DNA of 64,000 nt from Agromyces soli (GCF_022811605.1 NZ_CP094533.1:2728001-2792000), one strand, 5' to 3'; positions 53,852 through 63,387 are shown, counted from the first letter of the stretch. Notes: a model not told the origin generated them from the letters alone. Program-made: numbers and translations.

Positions 53852-55831
53852 GTGACCGACGGCTTCGAGCTCTTCACCGACCGTTCCGTTGTCGCGATGC
53901 GCGTCAACGGCGAGCTCAAGGACCTGGCGACCACGGTCACGGAGACCGACGTCGTCGAGCCGGTCACGATCGACTCGCCCGACGGCCTGAACATCCTGCG
54001 CCACTCCACCGCCCACGTGCTCGCCCAGGCGGTGCAGAACGTGAACCCCGAGGCGAAGCTCGGCATCGGCCCGCCCGTGACCGACGGCTTCTACTACGAC
54101 TTCGACGTCGCCGAGGCGTTCAGCACCGACGACCTGAAGGCGCTCGACAAGGAGATGTCGCGCATCGTCCGCGCCGGCCAGCGCTTCGTGCGCCGCGTCG
54201 TGAGCGACGAGGAGGCGCGCGCCGAGCTCGCCAACGAGCCGTACAAGCTCGAACTCATCGGGCTGAAGGGCAGCGCCTCGACCGGAGACGACAACGAGAA
54301 CGTCGAGGTCGGCGGCGGCGAGCTGACGATCTACGACAACGTCGACCCGAAGACCGGCGAGGTCGCCTGGAAGGACCTCTGCCGCGGGCCGCACCTGCCG
54401 AACACCCGCATGATCGGCAACGGCTGGGCGCTCATGCGCGTCGCCGGCGCCTACTGGCGGGGGAGCGAGAAGAACCCGCAGCTCCAGCGCATCTACGGCA
54501 CCGCCTGGCCGACGAAGGACGAGCTGCGCGCCTACCAGCACCGCCTCGAGGAGGCCGCGAAGCGCGACCACCGCAAGCTCGGCAAGGAGCTCGACCTCTT
54601 CAGCTTCCCCGACGAGATCGGCTCGGGGCTCTCGGTCTGGCACCCGAAGGGCGGCATCATCCGCGGCGAGATGGAGCAGCACGCCCGTCGCCGGCACATC
54701 GAGGGCGGCTACACCTACGTGTACACGCCGCACATCTCGAAGGAGGACCTCTTCCTCCAGTCGAACCACCTCGTCACCTACCGCGAGGGCATGTTCCCGC
54801 CGATCGTCATGGACGAGGAGCGCGACGCCGAGGGCAACGTCACGAAGCAGGGCCAGGACTACTACCTGAAGCCCATGAACTGCCCGATGCACATCCTCAT
54901 CTACAAGGAGCGGGCGCGCAGCTACCGCGACCTGCCGATGCGGCTGGCCGAGAACGGCACGGTCTACCGCAACGAGCTCTCGGGAGCCCTGCACGGGCTC
55001 ACCCGGGTGCGCGGCTTCACCCAGGACGACTCGCACCTCTTCGTCACGCCCGAGCAGCTGGAGGCCGAGGCGACCCGCGTGCTCGAGTTCGTCATCTCGA
55101 TGCTGCGCGACTTCGGCCTCGAGGACTTCGAACTCGAGCTCTCGATGCGCGACGACGAGAAGTCCAAGTGGATCGGCTCGGACGAGTTCTGGGAGTACTC
55201 CACGAACGCGCTGCGCAACGTCGCCGTGGCGAGCGGGCTGAAGCTCACCGAGGTGCCCGGCGAGGCGGCGTTCTACGGGCCGAAGATCGACCTGAAGACC
55301 CGCGATGCCATCGGGCGCACCTGGCAGCTCTCCACGGTGCAGGTGGACCCGAACCTGCCCGAGCGATTCGAGCTCGAGTACACCGGATCCGACGGTGAGA
55401 AGCACCGCCCGATCATGATCCACCGGGCGCTGTTCGGCTCGATCGAGCGCTTCTTCGCGATCCTGCTCGAGCACTACGCGGGCGTGTTCCCGGTGTGGCT
55501 CGCCCCCGTGCAGGTGGTCGGCATCCCCGTCGCCGACGAGTTCGCGCCCTACCTCGGCGACATCGTCGAGCGGCTGCGGGTCGCGGGCGTGCGGGCCGAG
55601 CTCGACACGAGCGACGACCGCATGCAGAAGAAGATCCGCACGCACACGACGCAGAAGATCCCGTTCCAGCTCATCGCCGGCGAGAACGACCGCTCGGCCG
55701 GCACCGTGAGCTTCCGGTTCCGCGACGGTACCCAGGAGAACGGCGTCGCGGTCGACGAGGCGATCGAGCACGTGCTCGCGTCGATCCGCGACCACCGCCA
55801 GGTGACGAGCCGGGACGACCTGTTCGGATGA
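53852..55831 (+). CDS. thrS: Threonyl-tRNA synthetase
   Basis: Encodes 659 residues from GTG 53852 ([18 protein letters not shown]), with GGGAG 8 bases upstream; ATG 53837 is in frame and would add five residues. A TGS domain and the editing domain ([11 protein letters not shown], then Cys in [11 protein letters not shown]) precede the class II catalytic core: zinc-binding Cys in MNCPMHI, motif 2 [23 protein letters not shown], and motif 3 [13 protein letters not shown]. The C-terminal anticodon-binding domain is complete. The 110-180-base leader after the tRNA terminator holds a -10-like TACAGT (53728-53733) and GC-rich structure but no T-box. It overlaps the HIT gene by ATGA. Confidence 0.96.
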   Translation: MTDGFELFTDRSVVAMRVNGELKDLATTVTETDVVEPVTIDSPDGLNILRHSTAHVLAQAVQNVNPEAKLGIGPPVTDGFYYDFDVAEAFSTDDLKALDKEMSRIVRAGQRFVRRVVSDEEARAELANEPYKLELIGLKGSASTGDDNENVEVGGGELTIYDNVDPKTGEVAWKDLCRGPHLPNTRMIGNGWALMRVAGAYWRGSEKNPQLQRIYGTAWPTKDELRAYQHRLEEAAKRDHRKLGKELDLFSFPDEIGSGLSVWHPKGGIIRGEMEQHARRRHIEGGYTYVYTPHISKEDLFLQSNHLVTYREGMFPPIVMDEERDAEGNVTKQGQDYYLKPMNCPMHILIYKERARSYRDLPMRLAENGTVYRNELSGALHGLTRVRGFTQDDSHLFVTPEQLEAEATRVLEFVISMLRDFGLEDFELELSMRDDEKSKWIGSDEFWEYSTNALRNVAVASGLKLTEVPGEAAFYGPKIDLKTRDAIGRTWQLSTVQVDPNLPERFELEYTGSDGEKHRPIMIHRALFGSIERFFAILLEHYAGVFPVWLAPVQVVGIPVADEFAPYLGDIVERLRVAGVRAELDTSDDRMQKKIRTHTTQKIPFQLIAGENDRSAGTVSFRFRDGTQENGVAVDEAIEHVLASIRDHRQVTSRDDLFG

Positions 55832-56385
55832 CCGGGGCGGCCGACGAGGAGCTGCGGGTGCAGTCGTCCGAGGAGTTCGCCGCGGCGCCCGACGCGTTCC
55901 AGCGGCTCTGGACGCCGCACCGGATGGTGTACATCCAGCAGGGCGAGCCGGAGTCGCACGAGTGCCCGTTCTGCCGAGCGCCCGAGCGCAGCGACGAGGA
56001 CGCCCTCATCGTCGCGCGCGGGCGCACGGCGTACGCCCTGCTGAACCTCTATCCGTACAACAGCGGGCACCTGCTCGTCTGCCCCTACCGGCACATCGCC
56101 ACCTACGACCAGGCCACGTCCGAGGAGGTCGCCGAGATCGGCGAGCTCACCCAGACGGCGATGCGGGTCATCCGCGCCGTCTCGCGCTGCGACGGGTTCA
56201 ACCTGGGCATGAACCAGGGGCGGATCGCCGGGGCCGGCATCTCGGAGCACCTGCACCAGCACGTCGTGCCGCGCTGGGCCTCGGACTCGAACTTCTTCCC
56301 GATCATCGCGGGCACGAAGGCGCTGCCGCAGCTCCTCGGCGAGGTGCGCCGCACGATCGCGGAGGCCTGGCCTACGGCCGGCTGA
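55828..56385 (+). CDS. HIT family protein (AP4A phosphorylase/FHIT-like)
   Basis: Encodes 185 residues from ATG 55828, overlapping the thrS stop. The histidine triad [10 protein letters not shown] is near residue 145, and the upstream CPFCRAP with the [19 protein letters not shown] strand is typical of actinobacterial HIT proteins that follow thrS. The family hydrolyses or phosphorolyses dinucleoside polyphosphates such as Ap4A, a by-product of aminoacyl-tRNA synthetases, so coupling to thrS makes sense. In many relatives pgsA follows; here an unrelated two-component system does. Confidence 0.92.
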   Translation: MTGAADEELRVQSSEEFAAAPDAFQRLWTPHRMVYIQQGEPESHECPFCRAPERSDEDALIVARGRTAYALLNLYPYNSGHLLVCPYRHIATYDQATSEEVAEIGELTQTAMRVIRAVSRCDGFNLGMNQGRIAGAGISEHLHQHVVPRWASDSNFFPIIAGTKALPQLLGEVRRTIAEAWPTAG

Positions 56386-56415
56386 ACCGCCGAGCCCGGC
56401 CCCGGTGATCCGGAC

Positions 56416-57045
56416 TCAGATCCAGCCCTGCTGCCACGCCTTCTCCGCGGCCTCGTGCCGCGACGCCGCGTCCAGCTTGGTCATGGCGGAGGAGAGGTAG
56501 TTCCGCACGGTCCCCTGGGCGAGGTGCAGCCGCTCGGCGATCTGCTGGACGCTGAGGGTCGAGCGGCTGTGCCGCAGGGCGTCGAGCTCCCGGTCGGTCA
56601 GCGGGCAGCGCTCGGCGGTGAGCGCCGCGGCGGCGATCTCCGGATCGATGTACCGGCGCCCGGCGGCGACGTCGCGGATGACGTCGGCGAGGCTCTCCGC
56701 CGGCGTCGACTTCGGCACGAAACCGGACACCTTCGCGGCGAGCGCCCGGCGCAAGACCCCGGGGCGGGCGTGCCGGGTCACGATGACGACCCGGGTCGGC
56801 ACCGTCGCGAGGATGCGCGCGGCGGCCTCGACGCCGTCGGCGTCGGGCATCTCGAGGTCGAGCAGGCACACGTCGGGGCGCGTCGCTGCGGCCTGCGCGA
56901 CCGCGGAGGTGCCCGTGTCGGCGCTCGCGACGATCTCGATGTCCGGTTCGAGGTCGAGCAGCGCCACGAGCGCGCCGCGGATCAGGTGCTCGTCGTCGGC
57001 CACGAGCAGCCGGATGGGCGGGGCGAGGGGATCGGCGCGGGTCAT
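56416..57045 (-). CDS. Response regulator, NarL/DesR family
   Basis: Encodes 209 residues from ATG 57043-57045. Receiver: acidic VADDE near residue 17, phosphoacceptor Asp63 in VCLLDLEMPDADG, Lys in GFVPKSTPAESL. The helix-turn-helix is LTDRELDALRHSRSTLSVQQIAERLHLAQGTVRNYLSSAM, ending EAAEKAWQQGWI, which closely fits DesR-type regulators of membrane fluidity genes. Coupled by ATGA to the kinase upstream. The likely operator is the palindrome at 58266-58279. Confidence 0.92.
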   Translation of the reverse strand: MTRADPLAPPIRLLVADDEHLIRGALVALLDLEPDIEIVASADTGTSAVAQAAATRPDVCLLDLEMPDADGVEAAARILATVPTRVVIVTRHARPGVLRRALAAKVSGFVPKSTPAESLADVIRDVAAGRRYIDPEIAAAALTAERCPLTDRELDALRHSRSTLSVQQIAERLHLAQGTVRNYLSSAMTKLDAASRHEAAEKAWQQGWI

Positions 57046-58247
57046 GCGGGCACCCCGGCGGGCATCGGGACGCTCGCGACGACCTGGAACGTGCCGGCTG
57101 CGGCGTCCGCCTCGGTGCTGAACGCGCCGCCGATCGCCGTCAGTCGCTCGCGGAGGCCGTCGAGGCCGCTGCCGGGCCCCTGATCGGACCGCCGAGCGCC
57201 GTCTGCCGGCGCCGCGACCCCGTCGTTCGTGATCCGCAGTTCGCAGCGTTCGCCGCGCGTCACGAGCTCGATCGTGACGGCGCGCGCTTCGCTGTGCCGG
57301 AGGATGTTCGTCGTGCCCTCGCGCACCACGGAGCCCAGCGCGCGCTGCACCTCGTCGTCGCTCGGCACGGGCCCGAGCCGCAGCGTGCAGACGGCCCCGG
57401 AGGCGGTGAGGACCTCGCGCGCGTTCTCGAGCTCCTGGTCGAACGCGACCTGGCGGTAGCCCGCGACGAGGGAGCGCGTCTCCTCGAGCGCGTCCTTGGC
57501 GATGAGCCGCACCTCGTGCACGAGGGCGCGAGCGCGCTCGGGGTCGCGCTCGAGGAGTCGCTCGGCGAGCTCGGACTTCAGCGAGATCACCTGCAGGTGG
57601 TGGCCCTGGATGTCGTGGAGATCGGAGGCGAAGCGGAGCCGCTCCTGCGTCACGGCGAGTTCGCCGGCGGTGCGTCGGTTCCGGTCGAGCCGGACGACCA
57701 CCTCCCACCACCACAGGCTGGTGAGGGCCATGATCGGCAGCATGACCGCGAAGAAGCCGATCATCCAGCCGGTGGACTGCTCGCGGGCGGTCTCGGCGCC
57801 GCCGTGCAGCGTGGCGGCTGCCACCACGTGCGCCACGGTCACCGCGGCGCCGACGGCCAGCAGTTGACCGCGCCTGGGCTTCGGCAGCAGCGGCGCGATG
57901 AGGGTCAGGGCGGCCCAGAGCGGCATCGCGCTCGTGAGCGCCAGTCCGGGCGCGAGGAGCCCGAGCGCCCAGACGAGGGCGGCGGGGAGCAGCAGGACGA
58001 CGGTCCAGGCAGGATGCGGCAGCCCCCCGCCGCGGCCGAGGTGGAGGAACCAGCAGTAACGGAGCTGCGCCGCGGTGGCGAGCAGTTGGAGCACGAGCGC
58101 TGCGAGGATGAGCGGCGACCGTTCGGTGAGGTAGGCCTCGAAGAGCGTGAGACCGACGATGAGATCGAAGAACCCGTAGAAGAACACGATCGACACGAGC
58201 GTGTAGAGCCAGGTCGCGCGGACGCTGCGGGCGGGTTCCGGGGGCAT
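57042..58247 (-). CDS. Sensor histidine kinase, DesK-like
   Basis: Encodes 401 residues from ATG 58245-58247 (MPPEPARSVRATWLYTL); ATG 58257-58259 would add MLGS and no clear SD separates them. Five to six hydrophobic helices cover residues ~12-180. The phosphoacceptor motif RFASDLHDIQGHHLQVISLKSEL gives His211 and matches DesK closely. The ATPase N box is VVREGTTNILRHSEA and the G box GSGLDGLRERLTAIGG. DesK senses membrane lipid order; no desaturase is nearby, so the target is open. The open frame upstream (to 58898) crosses a divergent gene and is artefact. Confidence 0.9.
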   Translation of the reverse strand: MPPEPARSVRATWLYTLVSIVFFYGFFDLIVGLTLFEAYLTERSPLILAALVLQLLATAAQLRYCWFLHLGRGGGLPHPAWTVVLLLPAALVWALGLLAPGLALTSAMPLWAALTLIAPLLPKPRRGQLLAVGAAVTVAHVVAAATLHGGAETAREQSTGWMIGFFAVMLPIMALTSLWWWEVVVRLDRNRRTAGELAVTQERLRFASDLHDIQGHHLQVISLKSELAERLLERDPERARALVHEVRLIAKDALEETRSLVAGYRQVAFDQELENAREVLTASGAVCTLRLGPVPSDDEVQRALGSVVREGTTNILRHSEARAVTIELVTRGERCELRITNDGVAAPADGARRSDQGPGSGLDGLRERLTAIGGAFSTEADAAAGTFQVVASVPMPAGVPA

Positions 58248-58265
58248 GGATCCGAGCATATGGCA

Positions 58266-58279
58266 GTGACATTTGTCAC
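58266..58279. promoter_or_regulatory. GTGACA-TT-TGTCAC palindrome, candidate DesR-type operator
   Basis: A perfect 6-2-6 inverted repeat lies 19 bases upstream of the kinase start and within the divergent interval toward the export gene. The TGACA/TGTCA arms recall the DesR box of Bacillus (TCATGAC..TGTCATGA). Autoregulation by the adjacent regulator is an inference. Confidence 0.55.
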
Positions 58280-58406
58280 GTTCCGGGGTGCGGATCCGCA
58301 CGGCGTTCGCTGACACGGCGGCACTGCCGGGAACCGGCCGGGGCCGGGAGGCTGGAGGCATCCCACCGCAGCTCGCGATGGCGACCCGCACTCGAAAGGC
58401 CCCGAC

Positions 58407-58880
58407 ATGATCGACGCGCTCCAGGACTTCGCCGGCTCCCTGCCCACCTACCTCCAGTGGCTCGGGGTGATGCTCGTCGCGGCGGTGCCGTTCGTGGAGT
58501 CCTACTTCGGTTCGGTCGTCGGCGTGCTGATCGGGCTGCCCCCGGCCGTCGCCATCGGCGTCGCGGTGATCGGCAACGTGGTGTCGATGCTCATCTTCGT
58601 GCTGACCGCGCACGGCGTGCGCTCCAAGGTCGTCGCCGGGAAGGAGGCGAGCGAGGAGTCGCCGCGCCGGGAGAAGCTGCGCCGGGCCTTCGACAAGTAC
58701 GGCGTCGCGGGCGTGAGCATCGTCGGGCAGACCATGCTGCCGAGTCAGCTCACCTCCGCGGCCATGGTCTCCTTCGGCGCGAGTCGTAACGCCGTCATCT
58801 TCTGGCAGATCGTCTCGATCGTGCTCTGGGGCGTCGTCTTCGGCGTGCTCGCGACGCTCGGCGTCTCGCTCGCGCGCTGA
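58407..58880 (+). CDS. Small multidrug export family protein (Sm_multidrug_ex)
   Basis: Encodes 157 residues with about four hydrophobic segments (residues ~16-36, 40-66, 98-120, 128-152). The LGVMLVAAVPFVESYFGSVVGVLIGLPP opening and the re-entrant-like VSIVGQTMLPSQLTSAAMVSFGAS motif fit PF06695 and, more loosely, the DedA fold. Transport role is inferred from the family name only. GAAAGG precedes the ATG by 8 bases. It is divergent from the DesK-like kinase and shares the intergenic palindrome, so it is a candidate target of that system. Confidence 0.82.
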   Translation: MIDALQDFAGSLPTYLQWLGVMLVAAVPFVESYFGSVVGVLIGLPPAVAIGVAVIGNVVSMLIFVLTAHGVRSKVVAGKEASEESPRREKLRRAFDKYGVAGVSIVGQTMLPSQLTSAAMVSFGASRNAVIFWQIVSIVLWGVVFGVLATLGVSLAR

Positions 58881-58896
58881 GGCCTCGCCCGGAGAC

Positions 58897-58936
58897 ACGG
58901 ATGCCCCGGCCGGGTCGACCCGGCCGGGGCATCCGT
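58897..58936. terminator. Bidirectional terminator, 40-bp perfect palindrome
   Basis: The sequence from ACGGATGCCCCGGCCGGG at 58897 to its mirror ending at 58936 is symmetric about GTCGAC. It separates the convergent export gene and pdxY. Confidence 0.88.
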
Positions 58937-58948
58937 CGTCGTGGCGGC

Positions 58949-59800
58949 TCAGCGCACCTGGCGCACCGAGAACTGCATGGCGGGGTTCGCGTAGTCCTCC
59001 TGCGACTCGACGAGCTGGAGCTCCCGCTCGCCCGAGCGGTGCGTGCGCTCGAGGAGGCCGAAGACGCTCGAGGTGGTGCGGGCCAGCGCGTCGGCGGCGT
59101 CGCCGGCGGCGCGGTAGTGCGCGGTGAAGAGGGCGGCGGTGACGTCGCCCGAGCCGTTCGCCTTGAGCGGCAGCAGCGGGGTCTGCACGATCCAGGCGCC
59201 GCGGTCGTCGACGGCGAGCATCTCGATCGTCCCCGGCTCGCGGTCGGGGCGCTCGACGCTCGTCACGAGGACCGTGCGCGGACCCGTGGCGCGGATGCGG
59301 TCGACGGCGTCGAGGGTCGATTCGAGCGTGTCGGGCTCCGTGTCGGTGAGGAAGCCGAGCTCGAACTGGTTCGGCGTGATCAGGTCGGCCGCCGGCACGA
59401 CGCGGTCGCGCAGCAGCACCGGGATGGCGGGGGCGACGAAGCAGCCCGACTTCGCGTTGCCCATCACGGGGTCGCAGGAGTAGATGGCGGAGGGGTTCGC
59501 CGCCTTCACCTTCGCGACGGCCTCGAGGATGACGTCGGCGATGCCCTCGCCGCCCTGGTAGCCGGAGAGCACGACGTCGATCTGGGGGAGCACCCCGCGG
59601 TCCTCGATGCCGGCGATGACCTCTCGGACCTCGTCGGGTGCGATGAGCGGTCCGCGCCAGGCGCCGTAGCCGGTGTGGTTCGAGAAGTTCACCGTGTAGA
59701 CGGGGAGCACCTCGACGCCGATGCGCTGCAGGGGGAAGACGGCGGCGGAGTTGCCCACGTGACCGTAGGCCACCGCCGACTGGATCGAGAGGATCTTCAT
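58949..59800 (-). CDS. pdxY: Pyridoxal kinase PdxY
   Basis: Encodes 283 residues from ATG 59798-59800 (MKILSIQSAVAYGHVGNSAAVFPLQRIG), the diagnostic PdxY opening. The substrate site includes NHTGYGAWRG, the ATP site CDPVMGNAKSGCFV, and the anion hole LKANGSGDVTAALF with catalytic Asp. It phosphorylates pyridoxal to PLP in the salvage pathway. It starts 7 bases after the pdxR stop, so both are probably one transcript, joining salvage with control of de novo synthesis. Confidence 0.94.
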   Translation of the reverse strand: MKILSIQSAVAYGHVGNSAAVFPLQRIGVEVLPVYTVNFSNHTGYGAWRGPLIAPDEVREVIAGIEDRGVLPQIDVVLSGYQGGEGIADVILEAVAKVKAANPSAIYSCDPVMGNAKSGCFVAPAIPVLLRDRVVPAADLITPNQFELGFLTDTEPDTLESTLDAVDRIRATGPRTVLVTSVERPDREPGTIEMLAVDDRGAWIVQTPLLPLKANGSGDVTAALFTAHYRAAGDAADALARTTSSVFGLLERTHRSGERELQLVESQEDYANPAMQFSVRQVR

Positions 59801-59807
59801 CGGACGA

Positions 59808-61199
59808 TCATCCCACCTCGGCGAGCCGGACCGGTTCCGCGGCGCCGCTCGCCTCGCGTGCCGCCCGGACCGAGGCCGCGAGATCCGAGGCGAGCCGGCG
59901 AAGCTCCTCGTCGTCGAGCTCGTGCACCGTGAGGCGCAGCCGCTCGGGCGGCGCACCGCCCGCGAGGGCGAACTCGTCGCCGGGCCGGGCGAGCCAGCCG
60001 CGTCGCATCAGCTGCTCGACGACCGCCCGCGCCGGTGCGCCGAGGGCGACCCAGACGTTCAGCCCGTCGCCGGGCTCGGTGGGCAGGCCCTGCGCCGTGA
60101 GCAGCTCCGCGAACGTGCGGTTCCGCGCGGCGTAGTGCGCGCCTGCCGCGCGGATGCCCGCGGCGACCTCCGGGTCGATGGCGAGCGCGTGCACGAGCCG
60201 CTGGAGCAGGTGGCTCACCCAGGTCGTGCCGGGCGTGAGCCGCATGGCGAGGCGCTCGGCCGTCTCCGGGTCGGAGGCCGTGACGGCGAGGCACATGTCG
60301 GGGCCCAGGAACTTCGACACCGAGCGGACGAGCGCCCAGCGCCGGTGCTCCGGCCCGATCAGGGAGTGGAACGGCCGCTGCGAGAGCAGCGAGTAGTGGT
60401 CGTCCTCGATCACGAGCACGTAGGGGTGTTCCGCGAGCACCGCCCGGAGCTCGGCGGCGCGCTCGGCGCTGAGGCTCGCCCCGGTCGGGTTCTGCGCCCG
60501 CGGCGTGCAGATGACGGCCCGGACCCCCTGCTCGAGCGCGGCGCGGAGACCTGCGACGGTCATGCCCTGCTCGTCGACCGGCACGGCCACCGGACGGTAC
60601 CCGCCGATGCGGACAGTGTGGATGCTGGTCAGGAAGCACGGGTCTTCGAGCGCGACGGCGTCGTCGCGGGTGAGCGCCTGGGCGAGCAGCCGTTCGACGG
60701 CGTCGCCGGCTCCCGAGGTCACGGTGAGCCGCAGGGGGAGTCCGGCCGGCAGGTCGTGGTGCATCCACTCGGCGGCCCACTGCTCGAGGCCCGGGTCGAT
60801 GACCGGCTCGCCGTAGAGCACGGGGCGGCGCGCGATGCCGAGCAGCGCGCGCGAAGGGTCGGGGATGCGGGCGGCATCCGGATTGCCCGTGCCGATGTCG
60901 CGGAGCGCGGTGTCGGCCGCGAAGCCCTCCTGCGCGACCGGCGCGGCGCCGGCGACCCTGGTGCCTGCGCGTCCCCGGGTGACGACGAGCCCGGAGGCGC
61001 CGAGCTGCCGATAGGCGGCGACGGCGGTGTTGCGGTTCACCCCGAGCTGTTCGGCGAGGGTGCGGACCGGGGGCAGTGCGTCGCCGGGGCGGAGCCGCCC
61101 GCGCTCGATGAGCGCACGCAGGCTGTCGGCGATCTCGGCGGCCGAACGCCCTTCGATCTCGGCGATCACGTCATGGTCCTTCCTCGCGTCCACGACCAT
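59808..61199 (-). CDS. pdxR: MocR-type transcriptional regulator PdxR
   Basis: Encodes 463 residues from ATG 61197-61199 (MVVDARKDHDVIAEI). An N-terminal GntR winged helix (AEIADSLRALIERGRLRPGDALPPVRTLAEQLGVNRNTAVAAYRQLGASGLV) is fused to a fold type I aminotransferase domain with the PLP-binding region (TSGAGDAVERLL, SVSKFLGPDMCL with the Lys). PdxR binds PLP and controls pdxST, which is divergently placed 83 bases away. The frame is open further upstream, but that would run into the operator. Confidence 0.93.
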   Translation of the reverse strand: MVVDARKDHDVIAEIEGRSAAEIADSLRALIERGRLRPGDALPPVRTLAEQLGVNRNTAVAAYRQLGASGLVVTRGRAGTRVAGAAPVAQEGFAADTALRDIGTGNPDAARIPDPSRALLGIARRPVLYGEPVIDPGLEQWAAEWMHHDLPAGLPLRLTVTSGAGDAVERLLAQALTRDDAVALEDPCFLTSIHTVRIGGYRPVAVPVDEQGMTVAGLRAALEQGVRAVICTPRAQNPTGASLSAERAAELRAVLAEHPYVLVIEDDHYSLLSQRPFHSLIGPEHRRWALVRSVSKFLGPDMCLAVTASDPETAERLAMRLTPGTTWVSHLLQRLVHALAIDPEVAAGIRAAGAHYAARNRTFAELLTAQGLPTEPGDGLNVWVALGAPARAVVEQLMRRGWLARPGDEFALAGGAPPERLRLTVHELDDEELRRLASDLAASVRAAREASGAAEPVRLAEVG

Positions 61200-61207
61200 G
61201 CTACATT

Positions 61208-61221
61208 TTGGCCTAGGACAA
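61208..61221. promoter_or_regulatory. Near-palindrome in the pdxR/pdxS interval (candidate PdxR site)
   Basis: TTGGCCTAGGACAA is symmetric at 12 of 14 positions around CCTAGG, within an AT-rich stretch containing TACATT (61202-61207). It overlaps the likely pdxR transcription start and would let PdxR control both directions. The CCTA-containing half-sites recall the AAAGTGGNCTA motif of corynebacterial PdxR. Confidence 0.5.
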
Positions 61222-61282
61222 TGATTCCGTTGGTCTGTTTCGAAGCGCGGCATGGGCTCGCGCTCGATCGAGAGGATTCCCT

Positions 61283-62173
61283 GTGACGGTACCCGAGACG
61301 GGCTCGAGCCGCGTGAAGCGCGGCCTCGCCGAGATGCTGAAGGGCGGCGTCATCATGGACGTCGTCACCCCGGAGCAGGCGCGCATCGCCGAGGACGCCG
61401 GCGCCGTCGCCGTGATGGCGCTCGAGCGCGTGCCCGCCGACATCCGCGCGCAGGGCGGCGTCGCCCGCATGAGCGACCCCGACCTCATCGAGGCGATCAT
61501 CGCCGAGGTCTCGATCCCGGTCATGGCGAAGGCGCGCATCGGCCACTTCGTTGAGGCCCAGGTGCTGCAGGCCCTCGACGTCGACTACATCGACGAGTCG
61601 GAGGTGCTCTCGCCCGCCGACTACGTCAACCACATCGACAAGTGGCAGTTCACCGTGCCCTTCGTCTGCGGCGCCACGAATCTCGGCGAGGCCCTCCGCC
61701 GGATCAACGAGGGCGCGGCGATGATCCGCTCGAAGGGCGAGGCCGGCACCGGCGACGTGTCCGAGGCGACCAAGCACATCCGCAAGATCACGAGCGAGGT
61801 CAACGCGCTGAAGTCGATGACCCGCGACGAGCTCTACGTCGCGGCCAAGGAGCTGCAGGCGCCCTACGAGCTCGTGCTCGAGGTCGCCGAGACCGGCAAG
61901 CTGCCCGTCGTGCTCTTCACCGCGGGCGGCGTGGCCACCCCGGCCGACGCGGCCATGATGATGCAGCTCGGCGCGGACGGCGTGTTCGTCGGCTCCGGCA
62001 TCTTCAAGTCCGGCAACCCCGAGCAGCGCGCCGCCGCCATCGTCAAGGCCACGACCTTCTACGACGACGCCTCGGTGATCGCGGACGTGTCGCGCGGGCT
62101 CGGCGAGGCGATGGTCGGCATCAACGTCGGCGACCTGCCGGCCCCGCACCGGCTCGCCGAGCGCGGCTGGTGA
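61283..62173 (+). CDS. pdxS: Pyridoxal 5'-phosphate synthase subunit PdxS
   Basis: Encodes 296 residues from GTG 61283, with AGAGGA 6 bases upstream. The TIM-barrel synthase is highly conserved: [36 protein letters not shown], the Schiff-base Lys in [13 protein letters not shown], and [13 protein letters not shown]. With PdxT it makes PLP from ribose 5-phosphate, glyceraldehyde 3-phosphate and glutamine-derived ammonia. It overlaps pdxT by 4 bases. Confidence 0.97.
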   Translation: MTVPETGSSRVKRGLAEMLKGGVIMDVVTPEQARIAEDAGAVAVMALERVPADIRAQGGVARMSDPDLIEAIIAEVSIPVMAKARIGHFVEAQVLQALDVDYIDESEVLSPADYVNHIDKWQFTVPFVCGATNLGEALRRINEGAAMIRSKGEAGTGDVSEATKHIRKITSEVNALKSMTRDELYVAAKELQAPYELVLEVAETGKLPVVLFTAGGVATPADAAMMMQLGADGVFVGSGIFKSGNPEQRAAAIVKATTFYDDASVIADVSRGLGEAMVGINVGDLPAPHRLAERGW

Positions 62174-62805
62174 CGACCACCCTCCGCGAGGAGTCGCTCG
62201 ACGCGGGGGCCGGCGCGACCGGCCCCCGCGTCGGCGTCCTCGCCCTCCAGGGCGACTTCCGCGAGCACGCCCGTGTGCTCGCCGTCCTCGGCGCCCGGGT
62301 GACGCTCGTCCGTCGGCCGGCGGAGCTCGCCGAGATCGACGGCCTCGTGATCCCGGGCGGCGAGTCGAGCGTCATCGACAAGCTCGCGCGCACCTTCGGG
62401 CTCGCCGAGCCGCTGATCGCCGCGATCGGCGGCGGGATGCCGGTCTACGGCACCTGCGCGGGGCTCATCATGCTCGCCGACACCGTGCTCGATGCGAGTC
62501 CCGGCCAGCGCTCCTTCGGCGGGCTCGACATCGTCGTGCGGCGCAACGCCTTCGGCTCGCAGAACCAGTCCTTCGAGACCGAACTCGCGGTGCCGGAGCT
62601 CGGCGAGCCGCCGGTGCATGCGGCCTTCATCCGCGGCCCGGTCGTCGAATCGCTCGGACCGCGGGCGACGCCGCTCGCCGCGCTGGCCGACGGCCGTGTC
62701 GTCGCGGTGCGCCAGGGAGCCCTGCTCGGCACGAGCTTCCACCCGGAGATCACGGGGGAGCACCGCTTCCACGAGTACTTCCTCGGGATGGTCGGGGCGC
62801 GGTAG
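62170..62805 (+). CDS. pdxT: Pyridoxal 5'-phosphate synthase glutaminase subunit PdxT
   Basis: Encodes 211 residues from GTG 62170, overlapping the pdxS stop. The class I-like glutaminase triad is Cys96 in [12 protein letters not shown], His191 and Glu193 in SFHPEITGE. The [16 protein letters not shown] opening and IPGGESSVI glycine loop are typical. An extra ~17 N-terminal residues precede GPRVGVL, so a later start is conceivable but none is marked by an SD. It supplies ammonia to PdxS. Confidence 0.95.
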   Translation: MTTTLREESLDAGAGATGPRVGVLALQGDFREHARVLAVLGARVTLVRRPAELAEIDGLVIPGGESSVIDKLARTFGLAEPLIAAIGGGMPVYGTCAGLIMLADTVLDASPGQRSFGGLDIVVRRNAFGSQNQSFETELAVPELGEPPVHAAFIRGPVVESLGPRATPLAALADGRVVAVRQGALLGTSFHPEITGEHRFHEYFLGMVGAR

Positions 62806-62815
62806 CGTCGCCGTC

Positions 62816-63352
62816 ATGGGGAGCTGGATCGCGCTGCTGCGCGGGGTGAACGTCGGTGGCATCACGATCCGATCGGCCGAGCTCCGCGAGCTCTTCGGCT
62901 CGCTCGGCTTCGAGGGGGTCCGCACGGTGCTCGCGAGCGGCAACGTCGCGTTCGAGGCCGAGGCGCAGGGCGCCGCGGCCGAGCGGCGGCTGAAGGCGGC
63001 GATCGAGGCCGGGCTGTCCGATCGCTTCGGCTACGAGGCCTGGATCGTGCTCTGCTCCCGGGAGCGCCTCGAGCAGATCGTCGAGGCGTTCCCCTTCGAC
63101 GCCGAGCGCGAGGGGTGGCATCCGTACGTGCTGTTCGCCTCCGACCCGGCGCCGCTCGCCGAACTGCTCGAGGCCGCGCCCTCGCTCGATCCCGCCGACG
63201 AGACGATCGCGCCGGGGGAGCAGGTCGTCTACTGGCACTGCCGTCGCGCGGTCGGCATCGACAGCGCCTTCTCCAAGCTGGTCGCCAAAGCGCGCTTCAA
63301 GCCGACGACGACGAACCGCAACCTGCGCACGCTGCAGAAGCTGCTGAAGTAG
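62816..63352 (+). CDS. DUF1697 family protein
   Basis: Encodes 178 residues from ATG 62816. MGSWIALLRGVNVGGITIRSAELRELFGSLGFEGVRTVLASGNVAFEA is the classical DUF1697 opening, and VYWHCRRAVGIDSAFSKLVAKARFKPTTTNRNLRTLQKLL the conserved end. The family is small, cytoplasmic and uncharacterised. A TAGCGT -10-like element (62803-62808) starts before the pdxT stop and ends 7 bases before the ATG, so it is probably a leaderless gene independent of pdxST. Confidence 0.92.
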   Translation: MGSWIALLRGVNVGGITIRSAELRELFGSLGFEGVRTVLASGNVAFEAEAQGAAAERRLKAAIEAGLSDRFGYEAWIVLCSRERLEQIVEAFPFDAEREGWHPYVLFASDPAPLAELLEAAPSLDPADETIAPGEQVVYWHCRRAVGIDSAFSKLVAKARFKPTTTNRNLRTLQKLLK

Positions 63353-63387
63353 GCGCGCGCTTCCCGGGCCCCGCGGCGGCGCTGCCG

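Noticed and set aside
57042-58898. Upstream extension of the DesK-like kinase frame to 58898
   Set aside because: The extra residues are Arg/Asp/His-rich, run antisense through the Sm_multidrug_ex gene, and lie beyond the ATG that starts the first membrane helix.
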